Shown here piece after piece: positions 1 to 7,403 of a DNA stretch of 8,514 bases. The notes below the pieces were generated by a model. The model was not told where the DNA came from. It saw nothing but the letters and a program-made list of their open reading frames with translations, and did not search any database. Origin of the DNA: RGIG1995 sp045126815 (GTDB lineage Bacteria > Bacillota > Clostridia > Oscillospirales > CAG-272); contig JBGVPD010000008.1 of the NCBI GenBank assembly GCA_045126815.1, positions 1 to 8,514 of the forward strand. Reading direction: 5' to 3'. Position numbers and translations under genes: made by a program. The first letter of the stretch is position 1, and each line of letters starts with the position of its first letter.

Positions 1-100
1 TCACGACCCGTTTACGGGTAGCTGATAACAATTGCATGGCTGGCAGGCCAATAAAAAGCGCACTTGTGCGCCGCCAGTATCGGGTAGGGCTATGCCCGAA
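1..100. other. Hairpin-rich non-coding segment (structured RNA or interspersed repeat, unidentified)
   Basis: No credible coding sequence lies here. The segment is a succession of short inverted repeats: CCCGT/ACGGG (7-11 with 14-18), TGGC/GCCA (37-40 with 47-50), GCGCAC/GTGCGC (58-63 with 66-71, two-base loop), and CGGG/CCCG (81-84 with 95-98). An alternative longer pairing, CTGGC (40-44) with GCCAG (73-77), would enclose the third hairpin. The segment is more GC-rich than the flanking gene and looks like a folded RNA or a mobile repeat of the intergenic kind. It is cut by the window edge, so its full length and strand are unknown. I do not recognise it as a named RNA family. Confidence 0.5.
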
Positions 101-109
101 AATGAAATA

Positions 110-128
110 CCCCCCGTTCCACGGGGGG
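110..128 (-). terminator. Intrinsic terminator of the YitT-family gene, possibly bidirectional
   Basis: A perfect 8-base-pair stem CCCCCCGT/ACGGGGGG (110-117 with 121-128) closes a three-base loop, 9 bases past the stop codon of the minus-strand YitT gene. On the minus strand it is followed by TATTTCATTTTC, a loose T-rich tail. On the plus strand it is followed by ATATTTATTTTA, so it could also stop transcription arriving from the left across the hairpin cluster. Confidence 0.8.
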
Positions 129-137
129 ATATTTATT

Positions 138-1010
138 TTATAAACCGCTGCTTGAATAGTTTCCAAAACCCTCTCCGAATACGTCTATGGCATCGCATAC
201 GATGACAAATGATTTATCGGGATCAAATGCTAAAACCGCTTTTTTTACAACGGGTATTTTGTTTTTTCTGACGGTGCAAAGCAGTATTTTTTTATCATTA
301 TCGGTCCATCCGCCTTTTCCGGATAACGTTGTAACGCCAAAACCGTTTTCGAGTAAAACGTTTATTATTTCATCGTTTTTATCGCTTATTATATAAACTA
401 ACTTTCCGTTATACGAACCGTAGACTACCGTATCCATAACCTTGCTTGAAATATACATCGATATTATTCCGTAAAGAAGTTTGTCAAAACTATTGAATGC
501 CAACGAATACAGTGAAATGATTATAACGTCAATTATAAGGCACACTTTGCCTATAGAAAGACTGTGATTTTTGTATTTAATAAGTCTTGCCAACAGTTCC
601 GTTCCGCCTGTGGTCGCATTTTTGTTCATCATAATTCCAAGCGACGTACCGAGAAGAATACTGCCGAATATACATGCCAAAAGTGTTTCGGTCTTTTTAA
701 AAGAAAATAAGGATGAAAACGAGTCGATTAACAGAGAACTTAAAAGGATTGCGTAAAATGAAGAAAACAAAAGTTTGAAACCCTCTTTTTTGAAGCCGAT
801 TATCATAAGGGGGACATTTAAAGCAAAAACCAAAATACCAATGGGGAGTGCAGGGATATAGTGATTTATAATTTGGCATAGACCGGTAAAACCGCCTAGT
901 GCTAAATCGTTTGGCTGAAAGAACAGAACGAACGCCAAAGAGTATATTACACTTCCTAAGGTTATTAACGCATAATCAAATATTAATCTTTTATAATTGT
1001 TCTCAAGCAT
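138..1010 (-). CDS. YitT family integral membrane protein (DUF161 plus C-terminal DUF2179)
   Basis: This 290-residue protein has the length and order usual for the YitT family. An N-terminal half of about five or six hydrophobic segments (roughly residues 10-195) contains the family's glycine-rich signatures DLALGGFTG (35-43) and TTGGTELLAR (133-142). A soluble C-terminal domain (about 205-285) carries GFGVTTLSGKGGW, a DP pair at 263-264 and the closing GEGF at 279-282, matching the cytoplasmic DUF2179 ligand-binding-like domain. Family members sit in the cytoplasmic membrane of many Bacillota. Their transported substrate is generally unknown, so no function is assigned here. The start is ATG at 1008-1010, preceded by AGAGGA (1017-1022 on the minus strand) with six bases between. 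A terminator follows at 110-128. The upstream gap holds the terminator of the next gene, so the gene is probably transcribed alone, but I see no convincing -35/-10 pair for it. Confidence 0.93.
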   Translation of the reverse strand: MLENNYKRLIFDYALITLGSVIYSLAFVLFFQPNDLALGGFTGLCQIINHYIPALPIGILVFALNVPLMIIGFKKEGFKLLFSSFYAILLSSLLIDSFSSLFSFKKTETLLACIFGSILLGTSLGIMMNKNATTGGTELLARLIKYKNHSLSIGKVCLIIDVIIISLYSLAFNSFDKLLYGIISMYISSKVMDTVVYGSYNGKLVYIISDKNDEIINVLLENGFGVTTLSGKGGWTDNDKKILLCTVRKNKIPVVKKAVLAFDPDKSFVIVCDAIDVFGEGFGNYSSSGL

Positions 1011-1049
1011 ATATTATCCTCTTTATAACTTGTTAAAAAATGTATAAAT

Positions 1050-1084
1050 AAAACAAACCCGCAAAATTTATACGGGTTTGTTTT
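1050..1084 (-). terminator. Intrinsic terminator of the beta-helix surface protein gene
   Basis: A perfect 12-base-pair stem (1050-1061 with 1073-1084; core AAACAAACCCG/CGGGTTTGTTT) has an 11-base AT-rich loop. It lies 57 bases past the minus-strand stop at 1142. On the minus strand the 3' arm runs into TTTTATTTATA. On the plus strand it ends in seven or more T residues, so it could work in both directions. It insulates the surface protein gene from yitT. Confidence 0.85.
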
Positions 1085-1141
1085 TTATCTAAATGTATTC
1101 AATAATATTTTGATGTTTTGTAAGCAAATATATTCAATAAG

Positions 1142-2425
1142 TTATTTTTTCATTATGCGCAGTTTTAAAAAATAAATAACAACATAAGCAACAATTACAG
1201 ATAATGCCAATACGGATAAAGAAATTAAAAATGAAGAACTAAGTAGTTCGTATTCAAGTGTTGAATCAGAATTAGGTTGTGTTTCGTCGGGTGATGAGGA
1301 AGCTATGGGGGTAGATATTTGTGTATCGGGGAGGGTGGGTTCTTCTTTTGGAACGTAATTCGTGTTGTTTGTATAGGTAACTTTATTTTTTAGTTCGCCA
1401 AGCTCTCCGAAATAGTTAGCAGGAGCGTAATCAAAACTGTCAACTTTTGAATCGCCGGAAATAATAACATTTATCTTATTTCCCTTGAATATTGCCTGAT
1501 TACACGCATATACGTCTTTTATTTCGCCGCCGTTTACAGTTATGTTAACGTTTCCCGTAACAGATCCTGACGGTTGTTCAAATGAGCCTGTACCGATAAC
1601 TGTTTCAATTTTTCCGCCTTCTATTTTTAAGTTAACGTTGCCGTCGATCTCTCCGTATGTTTTTGTGGCGCTCGTTAAACCAAAAGAACCGCCTATAACG
1701 CAAGACCAAGTTCCCGATTTAACAGTAAGTGAAGTATTTCCTGTTCTTGATGCGTATCTGTATCCGCCGATAAGAATGGGGTAAAGTTCTCCTTTGCTTT
1801 GAGTGTGTGTGTTATATGAAGTAACGTTAACTCCATTGGAAATAACAAACTCATTCAATCCGCCGCCCAAAACAAACGGTATTCTGATAGAATTCTGGCT
1901 TTGTGAATCGTATTTATATTCTATGTCAATGTTTTCTAAAGTTGTATCGCCTTCAAAAACGAGCAGAGAAGTGTTACATGCATCGTGATCTAAAATGAGC
2001 TTAGCCCCATTTTTTCTGTAATCTTTTCCGCCGTATACACTGGTTATTTTTACCTTTGTTCCCTTCAAAAAAGTAGGGCATTTGAATTCAGCCGGATAGA
2101 GTGATTCGTCTTTGCTTTTAGGAACACGCGCTTCTGCCGTATCAATAGCTGTCTGGCCTACAATAACTATTGTTCCTCCGGTGTTTTTTAATTTCAGAAG
2201 AGCTTTGTAAAAAGCGTTGTCGATGTGAGAGCCGTCTTCGATTTTATAATTGTTTGAGTTACCCAAAGGATTTGATGGGGTAGCCCCTGTGCCTTTTCCG
2301 TCTGATGAAACGTAAATAACGTTCTGCGGGGCGGCGTTGACCGTCGTTATTGTTATAATTGAGAAAAATATTACAAGAAAAATTGAAAGAACAAGAAATA
2401 TACTTTTTGTCTTTTTCATAAACAT
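1142..2425 (-). CDS. Secreted, membrane-anchored beta-helix-like surface protein, function unknown
   Basis: This protein of about 427 residues has clear export architecture. A lysine start (MKKTK) and a hydrophobic stretch of about 22 residues end at a plausible signal peptidase site, VNA before AP near residue 31. The extracellular part (about 35-355) contains glycine-rich rungs. Related units near 230-250, 262-285 and 292-312 read roughly GNxxLxVxGGxIxxVIGxG, each a beta strand, a GG turn and a second strand, as in right-handed parallel beta-helix folds. A proline/serine/threonine-rich linker (about 359-395) then leads to one transmembrane helix (about 397-422) and a short basic tail (KLRIMKK). 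The tail suggests a membrane anchor rather than sortase attachment. Candidate starts are TTG 2428, ATG 2425 and ATG 2419. AAAGGG at 2430-2435 leaves four bases before ATG 2425 and ten before ATG 2419, and is too close to the TTG. The gene has its own promoter and terminator. A role in adhesion or glycan interaction is possible but unproven; no catalytic motif is visible. Confidence 0.85.
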   Translation of the reverse strand: MFMKKTKSIFLVLSIFLVIFFSIITITTVNAAPQNVIYVSSDGKGTGATPSNPLGNSNNYKIEDGSHIDNAFYKALLKLKNTGGTIVIVGQTAIDTAEARVPKSKDESLYPAEFKCPTFLKGTKVKITSVYGGKDYRKNGAKLILDHDACNTSLLVFEGDTTLENIDIEYKYDSQSQNSIRIPFVLGGGLNEFVISNGVNVTSYNTHTQSKGELYPILIGGYRYASRTGNTSLTVKSGTWSCVIGGSFGLTSATKTYGEIDGNVNLKIEGGKIETVIGTGSFEQPSGSVTGNVNITVNGGEIKDVYACNQAIFKGNKINVIISGDSKVDSFDYAPANYFGELGELKNKVTYTNNTNYVPKEEPTLPDTQISTPIASSSPDETQPNSDSTLEYELLSSSFLISLSVLALSVIVAYVVIYFLKLRIMKK

Positions 2426-2471
2426 CAAGCCCTTTATAATTTTTTGATACGTATTTTGTTTCTTTAACTCT

Positions 2472-2499
2472 ATTATAACATAGATAACAAAAATATCAA
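2472..2499 (-). promoter_or_regulatory. Sigma-A-type promoter of the beta-helix surface protein gene
   Basis: On the minus strand a -35 box TTGATA (2494-2499, five of six consensus bases) is separated by 16 bases from a perfect -10 box TATAAT (2472-2477). Transcription would begin near 2465, giving a leader of about 40 bases before ATG 2425. Confidence 0.8.
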
Positions 2500-2519
2500 A
2501 TAATAAAAAGTAACAAAAA

Positions 2520-2546
2520 AGACAGTTATATTTTGTATAACTGTCT
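2520..2546 (-). terminator. Intrinsic terminator of the amino acid permease gene
   Basis: A perfect 11-base-pair stem, AGACAGTTATA/TATAACTGTCT on either strand (2520-2530 with 2536-2546), has a five-base loop. On the minus strand it is followed directly by TTTTTTG and further T-rich sequence. It lies 24 bases past the permease stop codon and just upstream of the next gene's promoter, so it separates the two transcription units. Confidence 0.92.
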
Positions 2547-2570
2547 AAAAAATATGTTTTTTATATATTA

Positions 2571-3983
2571 TTATTTTTCGCTGTTATCGTTATTTTCGTT
2601 TTTCTTTTTATAGAAGAATGCGCCGATGATCATAACGACTGCAAATACTATAAGATAGAACAAAACGGGGAACGAGAAGTAACCGTTTTCTTTAGCTGCC
2701 AAATACTTTGAGATACCGTGAGCGTAGAAAGCGGCAAATACGAAGAAGCCCGAAGCTATTATGCCCAAAATAGGAAGAATCGTATTTTTCAATATGTTTT
2801 CTTTTCCGTGCTTTTTGATAAACATTATAAACATAGGAATATAGAAAGCATAAAGTGTGATGATGGGCAATTCGGACGAGTCAAAGCTGAAAAGACCGAA
2901 TATGGGTTTTTCCATAAGGTTTGCTCCGTAGAAGTAGAAAAGGAAGAACGAACACATAAGCAAACCGGAAATTGATGCGTTGTAAGGCATATTCGTTGAA
3001 GGGCTGATCTCGTTTAATGTTTTGGGAGAAGGACCTTGGTTACGCGCAGATATCGCGTAAAAGCTTCTTGTGGAAGCGAGCATAAGTCCGTTCAATGTTC
3101 CGAGACAAGAAATTACGATAAGTACGCTGAGAAGTGTTCCGCCAACGTTTCCGAAAAGGTTTTTAAAGGCTGCGGAAGCGCCTTCTGTTTGCAATACACT
3201 GATATCAGTAGCGCCTGCAAGACCGATGTAATATGTTATATATACAGCGACGATTATCAAACAACCGACTGTAAGAGCTATGGGAAGATTACGTTTTGAG
3301 TTTTTAAGCTCTGCATTGATAGAAGTTGCGATTATCCAACCTTCATAAGCGAACGCCGTTGCAACAACTGCCGCGAAGAGCGCCGATGCGTTTCCGCCTT
3401 CTGCAACTATACTTGCAGTCTTAAATGCTTCGATCGTCGTTCCCTTTGCCAGACCGAATGCTGTTCCTGCAATTGCCATAACAACAAGAGGAACAAGTTT
3501 TATAAACGTCGTGCTAACCTGGAATTTACCCGAAAGTTTGGGTGAGAGTGCATTGAGGGCAAAAGAGCCGCACAAATAGAAGCACGCGAGCGAGAGACAA
3601 AGTCCGCTGGTTATGTCAATACCGAAAAGTGCAACGGTGTATCTTGCAGAAACCCAAGCAAGTGTACTTGTCATTCCGGGACAGTAGAGCATAGCGTTGA
3701 ACCAAGCAACGAAGTATGCATATTTTTTACCCATTGTTGCTTCTGCATAGTCAACGAGTCCGTTTACTTTTTCATAATGTGTGCCGAAATTCGAAAGGTT
3801 TAATGCACATATTATCATAACAAGACCGCCAAGCAGCCAAGCTACGATACCGAGAGGCATATTACCGCCGGTATAGTTCAAAATATCCTGCGCTTTAAAG
3901 AATACGCCTGAGCCGATAACGATACCGACAACCATACAAATTGCAGTCAAAAGACCGAATTTTCTTTCAAGTTTATTGTTCAA
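2571..3983 (-). CDS. APC-family amino acid permease, SteT/LAT-like
   Basis: This is a polytopic membrane protein of 470 residues with about 12 hydrophobic segments, the normal size for amino acid-polyamine-organocation transporters. The first helix carries GIVIGSGVFF, containing the GSG substrate-binding turn (residues 24-26). Helix 6 carries FAYEGW (211-216), the counterpart of the FAY(D/E)GW unwound segment of SteT-like exchangers. It is followed by ELKNSKRNLPIAL (225-237), the usual cytoplasmic loop signature. The protein should move amino acids across the cytoplasmic membrane by exchange or ion-coupled symport; the substrate cannot be read from the sequence. I chose TTG at 3981-3983 as the start. 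AGGGGG (3993-3998) sits nine bases upstream, and the reading frame further 5' (up to an ATG at 4085) contains the gene's own promoter, so the 34-residue extension cannot be made from that transcript. The gene diverges from the copper ATPase gene and has its own terminator. Confidence 0.9.
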   Translation of the reverse strand: MNNKLERKFGLLTAICMVVGIVIGSGVFFKAQDILNYTGGNMPLGIVAWLLGGLVMIICALNLSNFGTHYEKVNGLVDYAEATMGKKYAYFVAWFNAMLYCPGMTSTLAWVSARYTVALFGIDITSGLCLSLACFYLCGSFALNALSPKLSGKFQVSTTFIKLVPLVVMAIAGTAFGLAKGTTIEAFKTASIVAEGGNASALFAAVVATAFAYEGWIIATSINAELKNSKRNLPIALTVGCLIIVAVYITYYIGLAGATDISVLQTEGASAAFKNLFGNVGGTLLSVLIVISCLGTLNGLMLASTRSFYAISARNQGPSPKTLNEISPSTNMPYNASISGLLMCSFFLFYFYGANLMEKPIFGLFSFDSSELPIITLYAFYIPMFIMFIKKHGKENILKNTILPILGIIASGFFVFAAFYAHGISKYLAAKENGYFSFPVLFYLIVFAVVMIIGAFFYKKKNENNDNSEK

Positions 3984-4020
3984 AGTGATTTTCCCCCTAT
4001 AAGTGAAAAAAGTTTTCTTC

Positions 4021-4049
4021 ATTATAACATTATGACTTATAAAAATCAA
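4021..4049 (-). promoter_or_regulatory. Promoter of the amino acid permease gene
   Basis: On the minus strand TTGATT (-35, 4044-4049) and TATAAT (-10, 4021-4026) are separated by the optimal 17 bases. Initiation is expected near 4014, about 30 bases before the TTG start at 3983. This rules out the upstream in-frame ATG codons as starts for this transcript. Confidence 0.8.
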
Positions 4050-4053
4050 TAGT

Positions 4054-4136
4054 TTGTACACAAAGATAACCAATAAATAACGCAAAATATTGCTTTTTTT
4101 ATTAAAAAAGATATAATATACTTGTACAGAGATAAC
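4054..4136. promoter_or_regulatory. Pair of direct repeats TTGTACA-n-AGATAAC, candidate operator sites
   Basis: TTGTACA-CAA-AGATAAC (4054-4070) recurs in the same orientation as TTGTACA-G-AGATAAC (4122-4136). The two copies differ only in the length of the short spacer. Each contains the palindrome TGTACA. Copy 2 covers the expected start of transcription of the copper ATPase gene, where a repressor would act. Copy 1 sits just upstream of the permease -35 box. TACA/TGTA half sites are typical of CopY/BlaI-type repressors, but the spacing here does not match the known CopY box, so the identity of any regulator is a guess. Confidence 0.4.
4090..4117 (+). promoter_or_regulatory. Promoter of the copper ATPase-nadE operon
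   Basis: A -35 box TTGCTT (4090-4095, four of six consensus bases) and a perfect -10 box TATAAT (4112-4117) are separated by 16 bases. Transcription should start near 4124, giving a leader of about 50 bases. It fires away from the permease promoter, and the two -35 boxes are 40 bases apart. Confidence 0.7.
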
Positions 4137-4174
4137 TATATATATGATATTTAGTATGTGTTTGGGGTGATTTG

Positions 4175-6643
4175 GTGGATAAATATAACGTGAGCGGAAT
4201 GAGTTGCGCTGCGTGTTCGGCTACGGTTGAAAAAAGTGCAAAAAAGGTTAGGGGCGTTGAAAGTTGCTCTGTAAGTCTTTTGACAAACACAATGGTCGTT
4301 AAAGGCGAATATGATAAAGATGCTCTAAAAGAAGAGATAAGAAAAGCGGGATACGACGTTCTTGAATATTCAGAAAGTGAAAACAATTCTGAAAAAAACA
4401 ATACACAGATCGACGAAGAAACGAAAAAATTGAGAAAAAGAATAATAAGTTCTTGTGTTTTTTTGCTGATGCTTATGTATACGGCTATGGGGCACAATAT
4501 GTTAAGTCTGCCTTTGCCTGTATTTATGGAACATAACCCTATTTTTATAGCATTAACTCAGCTTGTTTTATGCGTTGTCGTTATGGTAATAAACAAGAAA
4601 TTTTTCATAAACGGGTTCAGGAGTTTTTATCGAAAAAATCCCAATATGGACACACTTGTGGCACTCGGTTCTTCGGTATCTTTTTTGTACAGTGTCGGAA
4701 TTGTAATCGTAATGGCTTTCAATTTAGAAAATTCACATAGCTATCTTCACGGACTTTATTTTGAGTCGGCGGCTATGATATTGGTGCTGATAAGTGTCGG
4801 AAAACTTCTTGAGTCTATCTCAAAAGGCAAAACTACCGATGCATTGATGGGACTTATGAAACTTGCGCCTAAAACGGTCACCTTGTTGATAGACGGAGTT
4901 GAAAGTGTATGTCCTGTTGAAAATGTAAAAGTTGGGGATATATTCGTTGTTCGTCCCGGCGAGAGTATTGCTGTTGACGGAGTAGTTACTGACGGTATAA
5001 CCTCGGTTGACGAGTCGGCATTGACGGGTGAAAGCATTCCCGTTGACAAAGAAATTGGAGATAACGTTACGTCGGGTACACACAACCTTTCGGGATTCAT
5101 AACGTGCAAAGCTACAAGGGTAGGAGAGGATACTACTCTTTCTCAGATAATAAATATGGTCAAAGACGTATCTTCAACGAAAGCGCCTATTGCGCGTGTT
5201 GCAGACAAAGTTTCAGGTGTGTTTGTGCCTATCGTTATTTCTTTGTCGATACTTACTTTGATTATTTGGTTGATTTTAGGCAGAACGTTTTCTTTTGCTT
5301 TGGTTAATGCAATATCCGTTTTAGTGATAAGCTGTCCGTGTGCACTCGGACTTGCAACACCCGTTGCCATTATGGTAGGTAACGGTGTCGGAGCAAGAAA
5401 CGGAATACTTTTTAAAACGGCTGAATCGCTTGAAAATATGGGTAAAATAAAAACTGTCGTATTTGATAAGACGGGAACGTTAACCAAAGGACAGCCTTTT
5501 ATAACCGATATTATTTCTTTTGATCGCGCGACCGAGCAAGAGCTTATATCTTTAGCCTATTCTCTTGAAGCCAAGAGTGAACATCCGCTTGCAAAGGCTG
5601 TTGTAAACTACGCTTTGGAAAATGGTGTTGAAAAGAAAGAGGTTACTGATTTTAAGATCTTTCCGGGTAACGGGTTATATGCAAAATTAGACGAAAAAAG
5701 TGTATACGGTGGTAATTTTAAATTTATAAAAGGCGTAACAGACGTAAATGACGATGCAATAAAATGCGGAGATAAGCTTTCCGAAGAAGGAAAAACGCCT
5801 TTGTATTTTGCATTTGACGGCAAACTGTACGGCATTATAGCCGTTGCCGATATGTTGAAAGAGGACAGCGTTGAGGCTGTTTTGAAACTCAAAAAAATGG
5901 GTATTCATACGGTTATGCTTACGGGAGATAATCACAAAAGCGCCTCTAATATTGCAAAAAACGTCGGAATCGATGAAGTTATATCCGAAGTTTTACCCGA
6001 CGGCAAAGAGGAAGTTATCAGAAAGTTGCAGACTGACGGTATGGTAGCTATGGTCGGTGACGGAATAAACGATGCTCTTGCTTTGACGAGGGCTGACGTC
6101 GGAATTGCTATCGGCGCGGGGAATGATATTGCGATAGACTCGGCAGATATCGTTTTGGTCAAGAGCAGACTTTTTGACGTGTATTCGACTATAAAGATAA
6201 GCAGAGCTACTCTGACGAATATATACGAGAATTTGTTTTGGGCATTTATTTATAACATAATAGGCATACCTTTGGCAGCCGGTGCATTTATTTCATTGTT
6301 AGGATGGAGAATGACACCCGCGTTTGGCGCATTGGCTATGAGCCTTTCAAGTTTTTGCGTAGTATCAAACGCTTTGAGACTGAATTTGATAAAGCTTGAA
6401 AAATATAACGGAAAAGATGACAATAGCGATAAACAGATCGTTATGTCTGTAAAGGGTATGATGTGCGAACACTGTGAAAACAGAGTTGAAAAAGTTCTTC
6501 GTGAAGTTGACGGGGTTAAATACGCTATGGCAGACTACAAATCGGGAAAAGTAAAGATAGGTCTCGATTTTGATGTTGATACGGAACTATTGAGACAGGT
6601 TGTAGAAAAAGAAAGTTACAAGGTGAAGAAAATTGACAGATAA
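4175..6643 (+). CDS. copA: Cu+-exporting P1B-type ATPase with N- and C-terminal metal-binding domains
   Basis: This cytoplasmic membrane pump should export Cu+ using ATP. Numbering is from the TTG at 4172; subtract one for the GTG start chosen here. An N-terminal HMA domain has GMSCAACS (Cys12, Cys15). The actuator domain has TGES (285-288). The ion channel motif is CPC (388-390). The phosphorylation site is DKTGT with Asp432. The nucleotide-binding domain has the SEHP dipeptide His471-Pro472. The hinge has TGDN (584-587) and GDGIND (629-634). The last helices fit the P1B-1 Cu+ signatures N-x6-YN-x4-P (Asn687 to Pro700) and M-x2-SS-x5-N (Met723 to Asn733). A second HMA domain follows at 755-823 with GMMCEHC (Cys765, Cys768). 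GTG 4175 is preferred because GGGG (4164-4167) lies seven bases upstream, against four for TTG 4172; both remain possible. The stop codon lies inside the nadE frame, so the two genes are translationally coupled. Confidence 0.95.
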   Translation: MDKYNVSGMSCAACSATVEKSAKKVRGVESCSVSLLTNTMVVKGEYDKDALKEEIRKAGYDVLEYSESENNSEKNNTQIDEETKKLRKRIISSCVFLLMLMYTAMGHNMLSLPLPVFMEHNPIFIALTQLVLCVVVMVINKKFFINGFRSFYRKNPNMDTLVALGSSVSFLYSVGIVIVMAFNLENSHSYLHGLYFESAAMILVLISVGKLLESISKGKTTDALMGLMKLAPKTVTLLIDGVESVCPVENVKVGDIFVVRPGESIAVDGVVTDGITSVDESALTGESIPVDKEIGDNVTSGTHNLSGFITCKATRVGEDTTLSQIINMVKDVSSTKAPIARVADKVSGVFVPIVISLSILTLIIWLILGRTFSFALVNAISVLVISCPCALGLATPVAIMVGNGVGARNGILFKTAESLENMGKIKTVVFDKTGTLTKGQPFITDIISFDRATEQELISLAYSLEAKSEHPLAKAVVNYALENGVEKKEVTDFKIFPGNGLYAKLDEKSVYGGNFKFIKGVTDVNDDAIKCGDKLSEEGKTPLYFAFDGKLYGIIAVADMLKEDSVEAVLKLKKMGIHTVMLTGDNHKSASNIAKNVGIDEVISEVLPDGKEEVIRKLQTDGMVAMVGDGINDALALTRADVGIAIGAGNDIAIDSADIVLVKSRLFDVYSTIKISRATLTNIYENLFWAFIYNIIGIPLAAGAFISLLGWRMTPAFGALAMSLSSFCVVSNALRLNLIKLEKYNGKDDNSDKQIVMSVKGMMCEHCENRVEKVLREVDGVKYAMADYKSGKVKIGLDFDVDTELLRQVVEKESYKVKKIDR

Positions 6644-7385
6644 AATAAAGTATGTTTTCAATGCTGAAAAAACAAAAAAAGACTGCATTGAATGGATAAA
6701 AAATTTTTTTGAAGAGAACGGCAAAGACTGCAACGCGGTAGTAGGTATATCAGGTGGCAAGGACAGTTCGGTTACAGCAGCTCTATGCGTTGAGGCGTTA
6801 GGGAAAGATAGGGTTATTGGTGTGTTGATGCCAAACGGCGAACAGCACGATATTGATATGGCGTATAAGCTTGTATCACATCTTGGGATAAAGCATTACG
6901 TTGTTAATATAAAAGATACGGTTGACAGTATTATTGCAAATATACCGAGCGATATCGAAAAAACAGCACAAACTTTGCAGAATAACCCGCCGAGAGTGCG
7001 TATGACCGTTTTGTATGCTATATCTCAAAGTTGTAACGGCAGGGTTGCAAATACCTGTAACCTTTCTGAAGATTGGGTTGGATATTCGACGAGATACGGT
7101 GATTCTGTCGGTGATTTTTCTCCCCTCTCGCGTTTGACCGTTACCGAAGTAAAACAGATAGGACACCTTTTGGGGTTGCCCGAATGTCTCGTTGAAAAAG
7201 TTCCGATCGACGGTCTGTGCGGTAAGAGTGATGAAGAAAATCTAGGCTTTACCTATGCTGTTCTCGACAGATATATAAGAGAAGGATTAATCGACAACTG
7301 CGAAACAAAGGAACTGATAGACAGAAAACACAGAGCAAATTTGTTTAAACTATCTCTTATGCCTTGTTTTGAAGTAGATTTTTAA
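6633..7385 (+). CDS. nadE: Ammonia-dependent NAD+ synthetase
   Basis: This cytoplasmic enzyme of 250 residues amidates nicotinic acid adenine dinucleotide to NAD+ using ATP, the last step of NAD+ synthesis. It is the short, single-domain form, with no N-terminal glutaminase, so free ammonia (or another amidotransferase) must supply nitrogen. The N-type ATP pyrophosphatase loop SGGKDSS is at 40-46. Family signatures follow: NNPPRVRM (117-124), NTCNLSEDWVGYSTRYGD (140-157), GDFSPLSRLT (160-169) and PIDGLCGKSDEENLG (191-205). The C-terminal HRANLFKLSLMPCF is also typical. The start is TTG at 6633-6635, with AAGGTG (6620-6625) upstream at good spacing. It overlaps the copper ATPase gene by 11 bases and has no promoter of its own that I can see. 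No terminator is visible after the stop, so transcripts may continue into the next gene. Confidence 0.95.
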   Translation: MTDKIKYVFNAEKTKKDCIEWIKNFFEENGKDCNAVVGISGGKDSSVTAALCVEALGKDRVIGVLMPNGEQHDIDMAYKLVSHLGIKHYVVNIKDTVDSIIANIPSDIEKTAQTLQNNPPRVRMTVLYAISQSCNGRVANTCNLSEDWVGYSTRYGDSVGDFSPLSRLTVTEVKQIGHLLGLPECLVEKVPIDGLCGKSDEENLGFTYAVLDRYIREGLIDNCETKELIDRKHRANLFKLSLMPCFEVDF

Positions 7386-7403
7386 GCGTATACTGCCGAT
7401 TTC

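Noticed and set aside
1011..1049. TATACA at 1041-1046 on the minus strand as a -10 box for the YitT gene
   Set aside because: No acceptable -35 box is found 15-19 bases upstream, where the terminator of the neighbouring gene lies. The promoter remains unidentified.
1096..1140. Ten-base direct repeat TATTCAATAA at 1096-1105 and 1131-1140
   Set aside because: It is very AT-rich and short, lies between a stop codon and its terminator, and has no associated element. Chance is a sufficient explanation.
1319..1335. LPDTQ in the surface protein, resembling a sortase LPXTG motif
   Set aside because: The fifth residue is Gln instead of Gly, and the motif lies about 30 residues before the hydrophobic helix rather than directly next to it. 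The transmembrane helix with basic tail is enough to anchor the protein.
4102..4497. 131-codon minus-strand frame opposite the copA start
   Set aside because: It is antisense to a well-supported gene, is low in family-like features and spans the copA promoter. It is most likely a shadow frame.
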